Assembly (NCBI GenBank): GCA_021730905.1
Contig: JAKFYK010000048.1
Coordinates: 1 to 64,000 of the forward strand
DNA: 64,000 nt
Source of the DNA: Betaproteobacteria bacterium
GTDB lineage: Bacteria > Pseudomonadota > Gammaproteobacteria > Burkholderiales > SG8-41
Reading direction: 5' to 3'
Positions 1 to 8,826 of this stretch are shown piece after piece. Every line of letters starts with the position of its first letter. Position 1 is the stretch's first letter. The translations under genes were made by a program, and so were the position numbers. The notes below the pieces were generated by a model. It had not been told where the DNA came from. It saw only the letters and a program-made list of their open reading frames with translations, and searched no databases.

Positions 1-738
1 CTCTCCACGCAGTTCACGCGTGATGCGGGCGTTTGCTCCGGCGGCGCCCAGGGCTACAAACAGCGGCAGAAAATGTTCCGTGGTCGGATGGTTGCGTGCC
101 GCGTGCGGCGCTTGCTTCACGTAGTCGATGAGTGGGGCGTGATTCCCGCTCTCCAGCGCCTGCCGTACCCACGTGACAAATCCGGTCATCCACGCCGGCG
201 GCGCGCCGGGCGGCACCGAGCGCCATTCGCGCAGGTTGTGTGATACGCCGCCGGAACCGAGAATCATCACGCCTTCTTCCGCCAGCGGTGCGAGCGCGCG
301 ACCGATGTCGTAGTGGTGCCGGGCAGCGAGGTTCGATTGCACTGCGAGCTGCGTGACCGGGATGTCGTGCGCCGGAAACATGAAGCGCAGCGGTGTCCAC
401 GCGCCGTGATCCAGTCCGCGCTCGCCAAGCGCCGTGGGGCCGAGTCCGGCGGCATCGATGAGTTGTGCGGCGCGCTGCGCCACATCGGGCGCGCCCGGCG
501 GGGGGTAGCGCAATTCGTACAGCGGCGCGGGAAAGCCGTAAAAATCATGAATGGTTTCCGGCTGCGCGCTGATGCTCGCCGCAGGCGTTGCTGTATCCCA
601 ATGCGCCGACACGGCAAGTATTGCGCGCGGGCGCGGTAGCTCTGTGCCGAGCGTTTTAAAAAATCGCGTGGTAGTACATTCGGCCAGCGCCATCATCGGC
701 GAGCCGTGCGAGAGAAACAAAGTCGGTAGCGGGTTCAT
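1..738 (-). CDS. DODA-type class III extradiol ring-cleavage dioxygenase (3' end cut by window)
   Basis: Reads from ATG at 738 to the window edge with no stop, giving 246 codons of a family usually near 260. It resembles the 4,5-DOPA extradiol dioxygenase/YgiD family, non-heme metal enzymes that cleave catechol-type rings. Visible family motifs are FLSHGSP near residue 8, AVSAHWDT near 43, LDHGAWTP near 113, GSGGVSHNL near 161 and a late TTEHFLPL; each supplies a His expected at the metal or active site. No signal peptide, so cytoplasmic. The natural substrate cannot be told from sequence. No co-directional partner lies upstream; the AsmA gene is downstream of its promoter side. Confidence 0.88.
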   Translation of the reverse strand, partial: MNPLPTLFLSHGSPMMALAECTTTRFFKTLGTELPRPRAILAVSAHWDTATPAASISAQPETIHDFYGFPAPLYELRYPPPGAPDVAQRAAQLIDAAGLGPTALGERGLDHGAWTPLRFMFPAHDIPVTQLAVQSNLAARHHYDIGRALAPLAEEGVMILGSGGVSHNLREWRSVPPGAPPAWMTGFVTWVRQALESGNHAPLIDYVKQAPHAARNHPTTEHFLPLFVALGAAGANARITRELRGE

Positions 739-820
739 GGTGAGTTTGTGTATTGTGCGCCTGCTTGCTGTACCAGTGGATGCGCTGCGCCTGCAACTGA
801 TACCCTAACGGCATTGTAAT

Positions 821-850
821 ATAACTATTTGTTTTAAAATAGTTTTTTTA
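821..850 (+). repeat. AT-rich dispersed motif, copy 1
   Basis: Matches the motif core ATAACTATTTG followed by a T/A tract, in the intergenic space 739-959. This copy also forms an inverted repeat (AACTATTT ... AAATAGTT). No gene starts downstream in the same orientation, so it is one of the exceptions to the usual position. Nothing else is recognisable in this gap. Confidence 0.7.
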
Positions 851-959
851 AATGTCATGCGCTGGGCAATTCCGGCAATGGGTGAAAAATCAGAATACCG
901 CGCGTCGATACGCCGCGCGCGCGGATTGATCTGGCGGTTTGCTTGCAACGCGATGGATT

Positions 960-2909
960 CTATTTTTTGGATCGTGCTGTAGCGGAGCTTGTTTTCATCC
1001 CGCGCTGAATTTCCGGGCAAGCACCGTCTTCGCCGGGTCCCGTTTCTACGAGCGCAAACACTGCTGCCAGCGGATTGATGATGGCGAGCACGACTGCTGC
1101 TGCGCCGCGCGCGACCAGTGGCGCAGGATCGAGAGTGAACTGAGGATTTTTCATTGTGCCGCCCACCTGTAAGGGCGTTCTTATGGACAGAAAACTTGGC
1201 TTCTTCGGCGCCTGCAACACCTTCAGCGCCAGTGTTTCATCGCGCATATCGACCGTACCGGCCGCCGTGAGAACGGTCGTATCCGTTTCCAAGACTGCGA
1301 CATTGGTGGCCGCGACGCCTTGCTTCACATCAAGATCGATTGCAGCGCACCGCACGCTTTCCGGTTGTTTTCCCAGGTAGCTGGCCAGCACCCGCATGCC
1401 GTCGAGGTCCGCAATGGCGGGAAGAAGGCTCGGCACGCGCCCGTCGGCCAGCAGCAGCGTGGTGCGGCCCGATGACGTGGCAAGCATGGTGGCAACCGAG
1501 TTGCCGCGGCCCTGCAGATCGACGAATCCGGACAGAGTGCCGGCCGCGCTGCCGACCGCTGCCTGATTGGGAAAGATCTTCGCAACGCGCACGCCGCTCA
1601 TGCGTCCGGTTATCGCGGAGTGGATCGTCGGCTGCCGCGCGTCCAGCGTCACTTTGCTGCGCAGCTTGCCGTCGGCCATGCCGAACTCGAGCGGATCGAT
1701 GGTGATTTGCGCGTTGCTCAGGCGGAAGTCGGCAAGAAAATCATCGAAAGGGAAATCCGCGGCCCGCACCACGCGCTTTGCTTTTAGCGTCACGTGCGCA
1801 TTGAGCTCGTTGATCCGGCTCAAATCAAAAGCGCGGTTTGGCAGCAGGCGCTGCGCGTCGGCGCCGGCGCCGGCTGTTGCTACCGCGCCGGCGTTTGTTT
1901 TCATGCCGATTAACGGTCCAAGGTCGGCGAGGTCGAGCAAGGCGGAGTTCAATGTTGCGTCCAGATTCGGTTTCGCACCGCCGGTCGTGACCACGACATT
2001 GCCCGCGATATCGCTGTTGCCGACCTTGCCCTTCAGGTTTTGCGTTTCCCAGCGATTGCCTGCACGGGTCAACACACCCGACACGGCGTAGGGAGGCGTT
2101 TCCAGCAGGGGCACGCCGAAAACAGGCGCCAGCTGACGCAGGCTTCGGCCTTTGACGGCATAACGCAGATTAATGTTGTCAAAACGCGTAAGGCCTTCGA
2201 TCTCGCCGTCCAGGCTGACTTGCGTGCCCGCTATGGTTCCGTTCAGCAGCAGCGGCAGCCGTTCCGCGGCATTGCGCAGCGACAGCAGGGAAGCGGTTGC
2301 TCCTTGAACAGTCAAGGGCTGGGTGCGAAAAGTGCCTTGCACCTGGAACTTAAGACTGCGTGCATCCTTTTCGGACGGTTTATCCTGTATTTTGGCGGCA
2401 AGCCGCGTGTTGGTCAGGGCATCGTCATACTGCAGCGTGCCATTGTCCACGCGCAAAACGTCAATTTCCGGCGCGGTATCTTCATTGCGCTGATCACGGT
2501 CGAACAACCAGGTGGCGCGCCCGTCTTTCAGACGTTCGAGAAACACGGACGGCCGCTCCAGCGCCAGTTCGTGGATATACACGCGCTTTTTGAGCAAAGG
2601 CAGCAGCGCAATTTTGATTTCAACCGCATCCGCACTGAGCAATAGCGGATTTTTCGCCCAATCAGGATTGGCGAATCTGACCTGGCTCATTCTGAAGCGA
2701 GGATGCAGCCGCCATTCCCCCTTCAGGTCACCCTGGATTTCGAAGTGTCTTCCCGTCGAACGGGTGACTGCTTTTTCAATCGGCGATTTGAGCCAATTCC
2801 AGTCGAACGCGATAAAGAACGCGGTAATCGCCGCAACGGCAACCACCGCGCTGGCAGCGGCAACACGCTGCGCCACGCTCCAACGCCGGCGCATTGCGGC
2901 GTTCCCCAT
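960..2909 (-). CDS. AsmA family protein
   Basis: A 649-residue protein with a short cytoplasmic N-terminus, one membrane segment at about residues 12-33 and a long periplasmic part rich in beta-strand-like repeats. AsmA-type proteins are thought to help lipid transport or outer-membrane assembly. The N-terminal segment after the membrane anchor (VTRSTGRHFEIQGDL) and the C-terminal IINPLAAVFALVETGPG are typical of the family. The start ATG overlaps the stop of the small upstream gene as TGATG, so translation is probably coupled; there is no separate ribosome site. Confidence 0.9.
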   Translation of the reverse strand: MGNAAMRRRWSVAQRVAAASAVVAVAAITAFFIAFDWNWLKSPIEKAVTRSTGRHFEIQGDLKGEWRLHPRFRMSQVRFANPDWAKNPLLLSADAVEIKIALLPLLKKRVYIHELALERPSVFLERLKDGRATWLFDRDQRNEDTAPEIDVLRVDNGTLQYDDALTNTRLAAKIQDKPSEKDARSLKFQVQGTFRTQPLTVQGATASLLSLRNAAERLPLLLNGTIAGTQVSLDGEIEGLTRFDNINLRYAVKGRSLRQLAPVFGVPLLETPPYAVSGVLTRAGNRWETQNLKGKVGNSDIAGNVVVTTGGAKPNLDATLNSALLDLADLGPLIGMKTNAGAVATAGAGADAQRLLPNRAFDLSRINELNAHVTLKAKRVVRAADFPFDDFLADFRLSNAQITIDPLEFGMADGKLRSKVTLDARQPTIHSAITGRMSGVRVAKIFPNQAAVGSAAGTLSGFVDLQGRGNSVATMLATSSGRTTLLLADGRVPSLLPAIADLDGMRVLASYLGKQPESVRCAAIDLDVKQGVAATNVAVLETDTTVLTAAGTVDMRDETLALKVLQAPKKPSFLSIRTPLQVGGTMKNPQFTLDPAPLVARGAAAVVLAIINPLAAVFALVETGPGEDGACPEIQRGMKTSSATARSKK

Positions 2910-3070
2910 CAGTTACCCGGGCCGCGTTCACGATCGCGCTTCGACCACCAGTAGCCTGCGGCCCATGTGCCGCCAGACAAATACCGTCGGGCCGCCAGGG
3001 CGGCGGCCCCACAGGCGGCACTGGTGCCCGCCGCTACCAGTAAAGCGGGGACACTGATCATCATTTCCAT
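2909..3070 (-). CDS. small hydrophobic hypothetical protein
   Basis: A 53-residue ORF beginning MEMMISVPALLVAAG, with a strong AAGGAG ribosome site seven bases before the ATG. Its TGA overlaps the ATG of the AsmA gene by one base, so the two are probably translated together. The first 28 residues are hydrophobic and could span the membrane once; the end is basic (SKRDRERGPGN). No family recognised. Confidence 0.6.
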   Translation of the reverse strand: MEMMISVPALLVAAGTSAACGAAALAARRYLSGGTWAAGYWWSKRDRERGPGN

Positions 3071-3112
3071 GATTTACTCCTTCTCGCAACGGGAACGGAC
3101 GGCACGCGTTGC

Positions 3113-3406
3113 TTACCGGCGTCCCAGCAGCAAGCCGATGACTAGACCCGCAGCGGCAACGATACTCAAAGCCCGCACCGGATTTTCCCTCGTCGTATCC
3201 CCAATCCAACGGCTGGTTGCCTCGTATTGAACTTTGGCGGCTGTTTTTCCGTCGTCCACGACTTTCTGCACAGTATCCATAGTGTCGCGCGCGAACGCGC
3301 CAAGATGTGATACCGCGGCAGGTTGCGGACTCTTTCTGGGGGCATAATTTTTCATGGCATCTCCGGTATCGGCTGAATTCGCGGGAGAGCTGGACGTTGT
3401 TTGCAT
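3113..3406 (-). CDS. DUF883/ElaB-YqjD-like membrane-anchored protein
   Basis: A 97-residue protein with the layout of the ElaB/YqjD family: a charged helical body and one C-terminal membrane segment preceded by the signature TRENPVRALSIVAAAG and ending LLLGRR. YqjD in E. coli binds ribosomes at the inner membrane in stationary phase; a similar role is inferred only by family. AAAGGAA lies upstream of the ATG. It heads a likely three-gene run with the 53-residue protein and AsmA. Confidence 0.85.
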   Translation of the reverse strand: MQTTSSSPANSADTGDAMKNYAPRKSPQPAAVSHLGAFARDTMDTVQKVVDDGKTAAKVQYEATSRWIGDTTRENPVRALSIVAAAGLVIGLLLGRR

Positions 3407-3877
3407 GGTGAATTCCTTTCATCTTTCGTTAGGTGGGCCGCGAATGCTCCTGCTCGCCGGCAGGCAGCTTCGCTTTGTCGTAATCAAGCCCGTCGTGTGT
3501 AAATTTTCTCCGGGGCTTTGACTGCATTCTAGGCAGCGACGTGTGGACAGTCAGTCGGACTGCCGCTGCTCCGAACGTAGGCGAACGCTGACAGGCTGAC
3601 ATTCGGCCTGGCTTCAAAATTTTTGGACTTAAAAAAATAATTGAATCAAACGCCGTCCGTGGCTGCCTGGCGGGTGAATTTTCTGCTCGCGGTGCGAAGA
3701 TTTGTTTTCATCCCGCGGCCGCTTACGCGTCCTCCGGCAATTTAGGGCTTAGTTCAGGATGTGGGACGACGGCCACGCTATTGCGGGCAATTTGCAAATA
3801 TTCGACGCCTACCTGTACGATTTCGGATAGTATTTCGCGCAATTTACGTTTACCACGTTGAATTTCAAGGAGAAGTC
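3407..3877. other. intergenic region without recognised gene
   Basis: Divergent spacer between the DUF883 gene and the LVIVD gene. A short minus-strand ORF at 3429-3617 has no ribosome site or family resemblance. No hairpin terminator or clear promoter was recognised. Confidence 0.4.
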
Positions 3878-5128
3878 ATGGCACAGGCATCAATCAGTCC
3901 CGGCACCAACCCGTCGCAAACGCTTTCATACAATTTCAAATTGCTGTCGCATCACACGCTCGACGGCTTCGGCGGCGTGGGCGAAGGCATGGGCATGCAA
4001 AAAACCAAGGATGGCCGGCGCATAATGTGGCTCGGCCACGAAGCCGCGCCGAAAAATTTCACCGCGGTGGATGTCACCGATCCATTGAAGCCGCGCGTGA
4101 TCATCCAGACCGAGTTGCCGCATCACAAGATGCGCTCGAACTCGCTCGAAGTGTGCGGCGACACCATGTACGTGGCGCACCAGATACGCGGTGACCGCGG
4201 CATGACGCCAGCAGGTTTTGATATCTGGGATATCAGCACGCCGGAAAAGCCCAAAAAAATTACGCACTTTGACGCCTCCGGCCCGCATTCGCTGGGCGCG
4301 CACTGCGTATGGTGCGTCGACAACGAGTATGTGCATATGTCGTCGGGCGCGGGTGACTTCGAGCCGCGCAATCCGAATGACCATCAGTTCTATCGCATCA
4401 TCGATGTGCGCAATCCGTCGAAGCCCGTTGAAGCCGGCCGCTGGTGGTATCCGGGGCAAAGCGTCAAGGACAAGGAACCGCCGCTCAAGCGTCACCCAAA
4501 ATTCGACAGCGGCTACCGGCCGCACAATATTCAGTGGTATCCAGAGCGCCCGGATCGCGCGTACCTCGGCTATCTCGACGGCGGCATCGTGATCCTCGAT
4601 ATCAGCGACAAATCGAAGCCGAAAGAAGTGTCGCGCTATAACTATTCGCCGCCGATGAACGGTTTTACGCACACGGCGATGCCGCTGTTTTCGCGCGACC
4701 TGCTGATTGTCACCGACGAATGCACGCAGGACGACGGCAAGGACTGGCCCAAGCACACGTGGGTGGTCAACATGGCCGACGAGAAAAATCTGGTGCCGAT
4801 TTCCACGTTTCCGCTGCCGCCAGTCGAGGTATTCAGCAAGCGCGGTGGACGCTTCGGCTCGCATAACCTGTATGAAAATTATCCGAGCGATGTGTCATGG
4901 CGCTCGGACAACATCATTCTCGCCACCTTCTTCAACGGCGGCTTGCGCGTGTACGATCTCACCAACCCGTACCAGCCGCAGGAAGTCGCCTACTTCGTGC
5001 CCGGCGCGCCGGCGTTGTCACCTAAGGGCTCGGTGCAGATCAACGACGTTTACGTCGATGACCGAAACCTGGTGTACACCGTCGACCGCTTTACCGGCGG
5101 CTTGTATATTCTGGAGATGAATATATAA
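3878..5128 (+). CDS. LVIVD repeat-containing beta-propeller protein
   Basis: A 416-residue protein made of repeated blades of the LVIVD type: FTAVDVTDPLKPRVI, GFDIWDISTPEKPKK, YRIIDVRNPSKPVEA, GIVILDISDKSKPKE and LRVYDLTNPYQPQEV are visible successive units. Such proteins fold as beta-propellers; many are exported but no signal peptide is seen here. The ATG at 3878 was chosen over upstream in-frame codons because AAGGAG lies seven bases before it. The substrate or partner is unknown. The following hydrolase gene lies 102 bp downstream on the same strand. Confidence 0.85.
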   Translation: MAQASISPGTNPSQTLSYNFKLLSHHTLDGFGGVGEGMGMQKTKDGRRIMWLGHEAAPKNFTAVDVTDPLKPRVIIQTELPHHKMRSNSLEVCGDTMYVAHQIRGDRGMTPAGFDIWDISTPEKPKKITHFDASGPHSLGAHCVWCVDNEYVHMSSGAGDFEPRNPNDHQFYRIIDVRNPSKPVEAGRWWYPGQSVKDKEPPLKRHPKFDSGYRPHNIQWYPERPDRAYLGYLDGGIVILDISDKSKPKEVSRYNYSPPMNGFTHTAMPLFSRDLLIVTDECTQDDGKDWPKHTWVVNMADEKNLVPISTFPLPPVEVFSKRGGRFGSHNLYENYPSDVSWRSDNIILATFFNGGLRVYDLTNPYQPQEVAYFVPGAPALSPKGSVQINDVYVDDRNLVYTVDRFTGGLYILEMNI

Positions 5129-5230
5129 CAGCGATCGCTTTTCGCCACGCACGCAACTGAAAACAATAACAACGGAAGTCATTTAATGACGCAATAGCCA
5201 ACGGGCATTATGATTCAGAGGAGCCGCTCA

Positions 5231-6115
5231 ATGAAAAAATGGTTGCTGCGCAGTCTGTGCCTGGCGCTGGGGTTGAGCGCGCCTTTTGTTTTTGCACAGC
5301 AGGTGGCGGAAGATCTCAAGTTTCCGGACAAGCCCTCGGAGTTCTCGGTTTTCAGGGGGCCGCAGTTGTCGCTGTACAAACCCGAAGGCGCCGGGCCGTT
5401 TCCCGCGTTGGTGCTCGTGCATCAGTGCGGCGGACTCGGTGTCGGTCGAAACAAGCCAAATGCATCGATGCTGAATTGGGCGAAGGAATCGGTCGCGCGC
5501 GGTTATGTTGTTTTGTTGATGGATAGCCTTGGCCCGCGTGGCGTGGATACGGTCTGTTACGGCGCCAAAGGCGGTGTCGATTTCCCCCGCGGAGTCAAAG
5601 ATTCCCTGCAAGCTGCGCAGCATCTTCGGAGGTTTGATTTTGTCGACAAGAACAGGATTGCGCTGGCGGGGTTTTCCTGGGGTGCGGGGATCGGATTGAG
5701 GGCAAGCAGCGCGGGTTATAGCAATGAACTCGTTCCCGGCGCGCGCTTTTCCGCAGTGATTTCTTTTTATCCGGGTTGCTTCACCAAGAACCTCAAAGGC
5801 GAACCCATTGCAAATCCAGCTATTCGCCCGGATATTGACCGCCCTTTGCTGGTGTTGATGGGCGAGCTGGATAACGAAACGCCGCCGGAAGAATGTGTCG
5901 AACAGCTAAGCCCCTTGAAGGTGGCGGGCACGCCTGTTGAATGGCATGTCTATCCGAAGACGACACACGCTTGGGATGCCAGGCATCTGGATGGGAATAC
6001 CAAAACCGATGTCCGCGGCAACCATGTCACCTACCGTTACAGCAAGGAAATCACGGAAGACTCCGCGCGCCGCATGTTTCAGTTTCTGGATAAGGTGATG
6101 AACGCCCGTCCGTAG
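5231..6115 (+). CDS. exported dienelactone-hydrolase-like alpha/beta hydrolase
   Basis: A 294-residue protein with a Sec signal peptide (about 22 residues ending VFAQ). The nucleophile elbow is AGFSWGAGIG, so serine replaces the cysteine of classical dienelactone hydrolases. The acid residue is probably in LMGELDNETPP and the histidine in TTHAWD. These give a complete catalytic triad for an ester or lactone hydrolase working in the periplasm. The start at 5231 follows AGAGGAG. It may form a unit with the LVIVD propeller upstream. Substrate unknown. Confidence 0.85.
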   Translation: MKKWLLRSLCLALGLSAPFVFAQQVAEDLKFPDKPSEFSVFRGPQLSLYKPEGAGPFPALVLVHQCGGLGVGRNKPNASMLNWAKESVARGYVVLLMDSLGPRGVDTVCYGAKGGVDFPRGVKDSLQAAQHLRRFDFVDKNRIALAGFSWGAGIGLRASSAGYSNELVPGARFSAVISFYPGCFTKNLKGEPIANPAIRPDIDRPLLVLMGELDNETPPEECVEQLSPLKVAGTPVEWHVYPKTTHAWDARHLDGNTKTDVRGNHVTYRYSKEITEDSARRMFQFLDKVMNARP

Positions 6116-6196
6116 CGGAGAGCGTTGGGCAGGGCGCAATGCTCCGCTTCAAGTGTTCCCTTGTCCTATTGCGCCGAAAAAAATGCCCGACCGAAA

Positions 6197-7189
6197 TCAA
6201 TTTGCCTTGATCCCGGTCTTGCGCACCACTTCGGCCCATTTGTCGAGGTCGGCGCGTATCGCTGCCGCTGCCTGCTCGGGCGTGTTGGCGATGATTTCCG
6301 CGCCTTCGGCTTCGAGCCGCGGCCGCAGGTCCGGCGATTGCACCGCGCGCACCATTTCCTGATGCAGGCGCGCGACAATGTCCTTGTTCACGCCGGTGGG
6401 CAGCCACATGGCGTGGCCGCCGACATCTTCGAGTCCCGCCACACCGACTTCAGAGAAGGTCGGCAGATCGGGCAGCCGCGTTGCGCGTTTGGTGCCACTC
6501 ACTGCAAGTCCGCGCAATCGGCCGGATTGCACCACCTGCATGCCGGCAATCAGATTGAACAATCCCACCTGCACTTGCCCCGCGATCTGTTCGGTCATCG
6601 CGGGCCCCGTGCCTTTGTACGGGATGTGCACGATGTCCATGCCGGTGCGCAGCTTCATCAGCTCGAATGCCATTTGCGGGCCGGTGCCGGTGCCGCCGGA
6701 ACCGTAATTCAGTTGTCCGGGCCGCGCTTTCGCCAGTGCCAGGAATTCCTTGAACGATTTCACCGGCAGCGCCGGGTGCACGCACAGCACGTACGGTGCT
6801 GCCGCCAGTATCGACACCGGGAACAAATCCTTGCGCGGATCGTACGGCAGCTTGGAGTAAATATTGGCGTTGATGGTGTAGGTGGCCGCCGCGACCAGCA
6901 GTATGGTGTAGCCGTCGGGCGGTGACTTTGCCGCGATGTCGGTGCCGATGGTGCCGCCGGCGCCGGTGCGGTTATCGACGACGACGGTTTGCTTCAAACC
7001 CTCGGTCATTTTCTGCGCCATGGCGCGCGCGAGTATGTCGCTGGGACCGCCGGGGGCGAGCGGCACGATCAGTCGTATCGGCTTGACCGGATACGCCTGC
7101 CCTGAGCCTGTCGAAGGAGCTTGCGCATGCGCGGTGCTGGCGAGGACGAAGGCGGCGAGCGCCGACAGTGCATGCAACACCCTATTCAT
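6197..7189 (-). CDS. tripartite tricarboxylate transporter (Bug/TctC) receptor with a repeat-encoded insert
   Basis: A 330-residue periplasmic receptor. The signal peptide ends AHAQ at residue 23; the mature part carries YPVKPIRLIVPLAPGG with the ligand-contacting Asp in PSDILAR, NYGSGGTGTG and VHIPYKGTGPA. Family members bind small carboxylates for TctAB-type transporters, absent here. Between AQ and YP it carries an extra PSTGSGQA stretch, encoded by a dispersed REP-like sequence at 7097-7119. The ATG at 7189 gives a proper signal peptide; the upstream in-frame extension does not. AT-rich motif copy 2 lies 149 bp upstream in the same orientation. Confidence 0.92.
   Translation of the reverse strand: MNRVLHALSALAAFVLASTAHAQAPSTGSGQAYPVKPIRLIVPLAPGGPSDILARAMAQKMTEGLKQTVVVDNRTGAGGTIGTDIAAKSPPDGYTILLVAAATYTINANIYSKLPYDPRKDLFPVSILAAAPYVLCVHPALPVKSFKEFLALAKARPGQLNYGSGGTGTGPQMAFELMKLRTGMDIVHIPYKGTGPAMTEQIAGQVQVGLFNLIAGMQVVQSGRLRGLAVSGTKRATRLPDLPTFSEVGVAGLEDVGGHAMWLPTGVNKDIVARLHQEMVRAVQSPDLRPRLEAEGAEIIANTPEQAAAAIRADLDKWAEVVRKTGIKAN
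7097..7119 (-). repeat. REP-like sequence inside a coding region
   Basis: The minus strand reads CTCCTTCGACAGGCTCAGGG, the same CTTCGACAGGCTCAG word as in the REP-like cluster at 15030-15125. It is in frame within the receptor gene and encodes PSTGSGQ between signal peptide and mature domain. Confidence 0.8.
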
Positions 7190-7337
7190 TGAAATTTCTC
7201 CGCGCGCTTGCCCGCTGGCCGCGCCATGTCCGGAAAGCACTTTACGCTAACGCCGGAAGCGTAACAACGCGGGCGGCGGCACGCGTATGATGACTGCGGC
7301 CGCGCTTGCGGATAAAATGAAACGATTCGTTCATCGA

Positions 7338-7366
7338 TTAAATAATGTTTAAAAACAAATACTTAT
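7338..7366 (-). repeat. AT-rich dispersed motif, copy 2
   Basis: On the minus strand reads ATAAGTATTTGTTTTTAAAC followed by an AT tail. It points toward the receptor gene at 6197-7189, which starts 149 bp away, and lies back to back with a plus-strand receptor fragment starting at 7369. Confidence 0.8.
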
Positions 7367-7368
7367 CC

Positions 7369-7509
7369 ATGCTCGATTGGGCGGCGACAACACCCATGCG
7401 CGCGCGCGCACAAACCGGTGCGTCTCCCGGCAAGACCCTGCGCGTCATCGTGCCGTCAGGCAACATCGGCACCGAGAGAGTGGCGCGAGCGCGCGGCACG
7501 TGCGCAGAG
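7369..7509 (+). pseudogene. N-terminal remnant of a TctC-type receptor
   Basis: An ORF of 46 codons whose segment GKTLRVIVPSG resembles the start of mature Bug receptors (xKPIRVIVPFG). It then loses similarity and stops at 7507-7509. The matching C-terminal piece appears at 8280-8561 on the same strand, with an intact zinc-ribbon gene between. The resemblance is short, so this call is tentative. Confidence 0.4.
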
Positions 7510-7521
7510 TAGCCATCCCGC

Positions 7522-8274
7522 ATGGACTTGCAACACCACAAAATCGCGTCGCCCGCAACCGCGTGTCCCGGCTGCGGTGCGGCCATGCAGCCGGAGTTCT
7601 TCGAACGGGTGACAGCAGGCGAGCTGCAAATCGACATCTGCTATCCGTGCTGCGCGATCTGGTTCGACCACATGGAGAGCGCGCAACTCGCGCCGGGCGG
7701 CGTGATCGCGCTGTTCAGAAAAATCCATGAGCATCGTGCCGACCCGCGTCACGCGTTGCCCGCGCGCCTGCCGTGCCCGCGCTGCCGGCAGCCGCTCCGG
7801 TTGACCAACGACATCGTGAAAAGCGGGCGCGTGAGCTATTACCGCTGCGGCGAGGATCATGGCCGCCTGACGACGTTTCTGCATTTTCTGCGCGAAAAGA
7901 AGTTCGTGCGCAATCTCAACGCAAAAGAACTCGCGTCGATCAAGGCGCAAGTGGCCGAGGTACGCTGTTCCGGCTGCGGCGGGCCGGTCAATATCCAGAG
8001 TGATACCGCGTGCGGTTATTGCCGCGCGCCGCTGTCGGTGCTCGATGCCGATGCGGTGGAAAAAGCGCTTAAGGAATATACCGACAAGCACGTGCACCTC
8101 AGCGACCCCGCGCACATCGCCGCCGCGCTGCATGAGGCGATGGTGATGCAGCCCGCGCGTTCCCGCGCCCGCGAGCGGGCAGGGGTCGCATTGCCGGCGG
8201 CGGATATCTCGTGGTCAACGACAGACCTGGTGCTGGGCGGCATATCGCTGCTGGTGCGGCATCTGGCAAAGTGA
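7522..8274 (+). CDS. multi-zinc-ribbon protein
   Basis: A 250-residue soluble protein with several Cys pairs typical of zinc ribbons: CPGCG near 15, CYPCC near 40, CPRC near 87 with a later CG, CSGCGG near 155 and CGYC near 171. The first unit resembles the TFIIB-type ribbon. Such proteins bind zinc for protein or nucleic-acid contacts; the partner is not evident. No enzyme domain is visible, and the C-terminal third is helical, ending in a hydrophobic stretch. It lies between two pieces of a broken receptor gene, so it may have arrived by insertion or rearrangement. Confidence 0.7.
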   Translation: MDLQHHKIASPATACPGCGAAMQPEFFERVTAGELQIDICYPCCAIWFDHMESAQLAPGGVIALFRKIHEHRADPRHALPARLPCPRCRQPLRLTNDIVKSGRVSYYRCGEDHGRLTTFLHFLREKKFVRNLNAKELASIKAQVAEVRCSGCGGPVNIQSDTACGYCRAPLSVLDADAVEKALKEYTDKHVHLSDPAHIAAALHEAMVMQPARSRARERAGVALPAADISWSTTDLVLGGISLLVRHLAK

Positions 8275-8279
8275 GTCTG

Positions 8280-8561
8280 CTGTGCGCGAGCGAAACCGTC
8301 CACGCTGTTGCGGGCGCGCCCGGTTACCAATCCGCCACCATACAGGGCATGTTTGTGCGGGCTAAAACGCCGGCCGCATTGATTGCGCGCATCCATCGCG
8401 AAGTGGGCACGGTGCTCAATCGCACTGACGTGAAAGAAAAACGCTTCAACCTTGCCACGGAAGTGGTGGCGAGTTCACCTGAGCAGTTTACGGCGGTCAT
8501 CAAGACCGATATGGTGCGACTCGGCAAGCCAATCAAGGATGCTGGAGGTCGTTCGGATTGA
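8280..8561 (+). pseudogene. C-terminal remnant of a TctC-type receptor
   Basis: The last third of a Bug receptor without its beginning. ETVHAVAGAPGYQS matches the usual xTVaEAGxPGYE segment, AKTPAALIARIHREV the usual GTPAAIVARLHxEV, and the end FTAVIKTDMVRLGKPIKDAG the usual C-terminus. The longest ORF reading starts at 8211 within the zinc-ribbon gene, but receptor similarity starts only near 8285. The fragment cannot fold as a receptor. Confidence 0.75.
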
Positions 8562-8826
8562 ATGCGTTCAAGTGCTGTGGTTGTAACTTGAACTGACAGT
8601 TGATGTCTGCTTTGAGCCGATTCTGTTTGAAAAACTCGCTCGGCACAAGTTTAGAGGTATCGCGTAAAGAATCGAACTCTCAGAACGGCCTACAATCGAC
8701 GATCGCCCTCCGGGTAAGGGTGTGACGACCCCTAAATTCGTTTTGAAAATCTATTTGTGGAGTTTTTCATACAGAATCGGTCGTAACCAGACAGTCCCAG
8801 TCAGAGCAACCCACATCAACTGCCGC

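Noticed and set aside
3429-3617. A 62-codon minus-strand ORF upstream of the DUF883 gene
   Set aside because: No ribosome site, no family and basic low-complexity start.
988-3720. Shared 16-mer TTGTTTTCATCCCGCG near 990 and 3704
   Set aside because: Only two copies, one in the AsmA coding end; no wider pattern, probably chance or a small duplication.
8747-8772. AT-rich sequence with CTATTTG and TTTTT resembling the dispersed motif
   Set aside because: The T tract after the core is replaced by GGAG; too weak to count as a copy.
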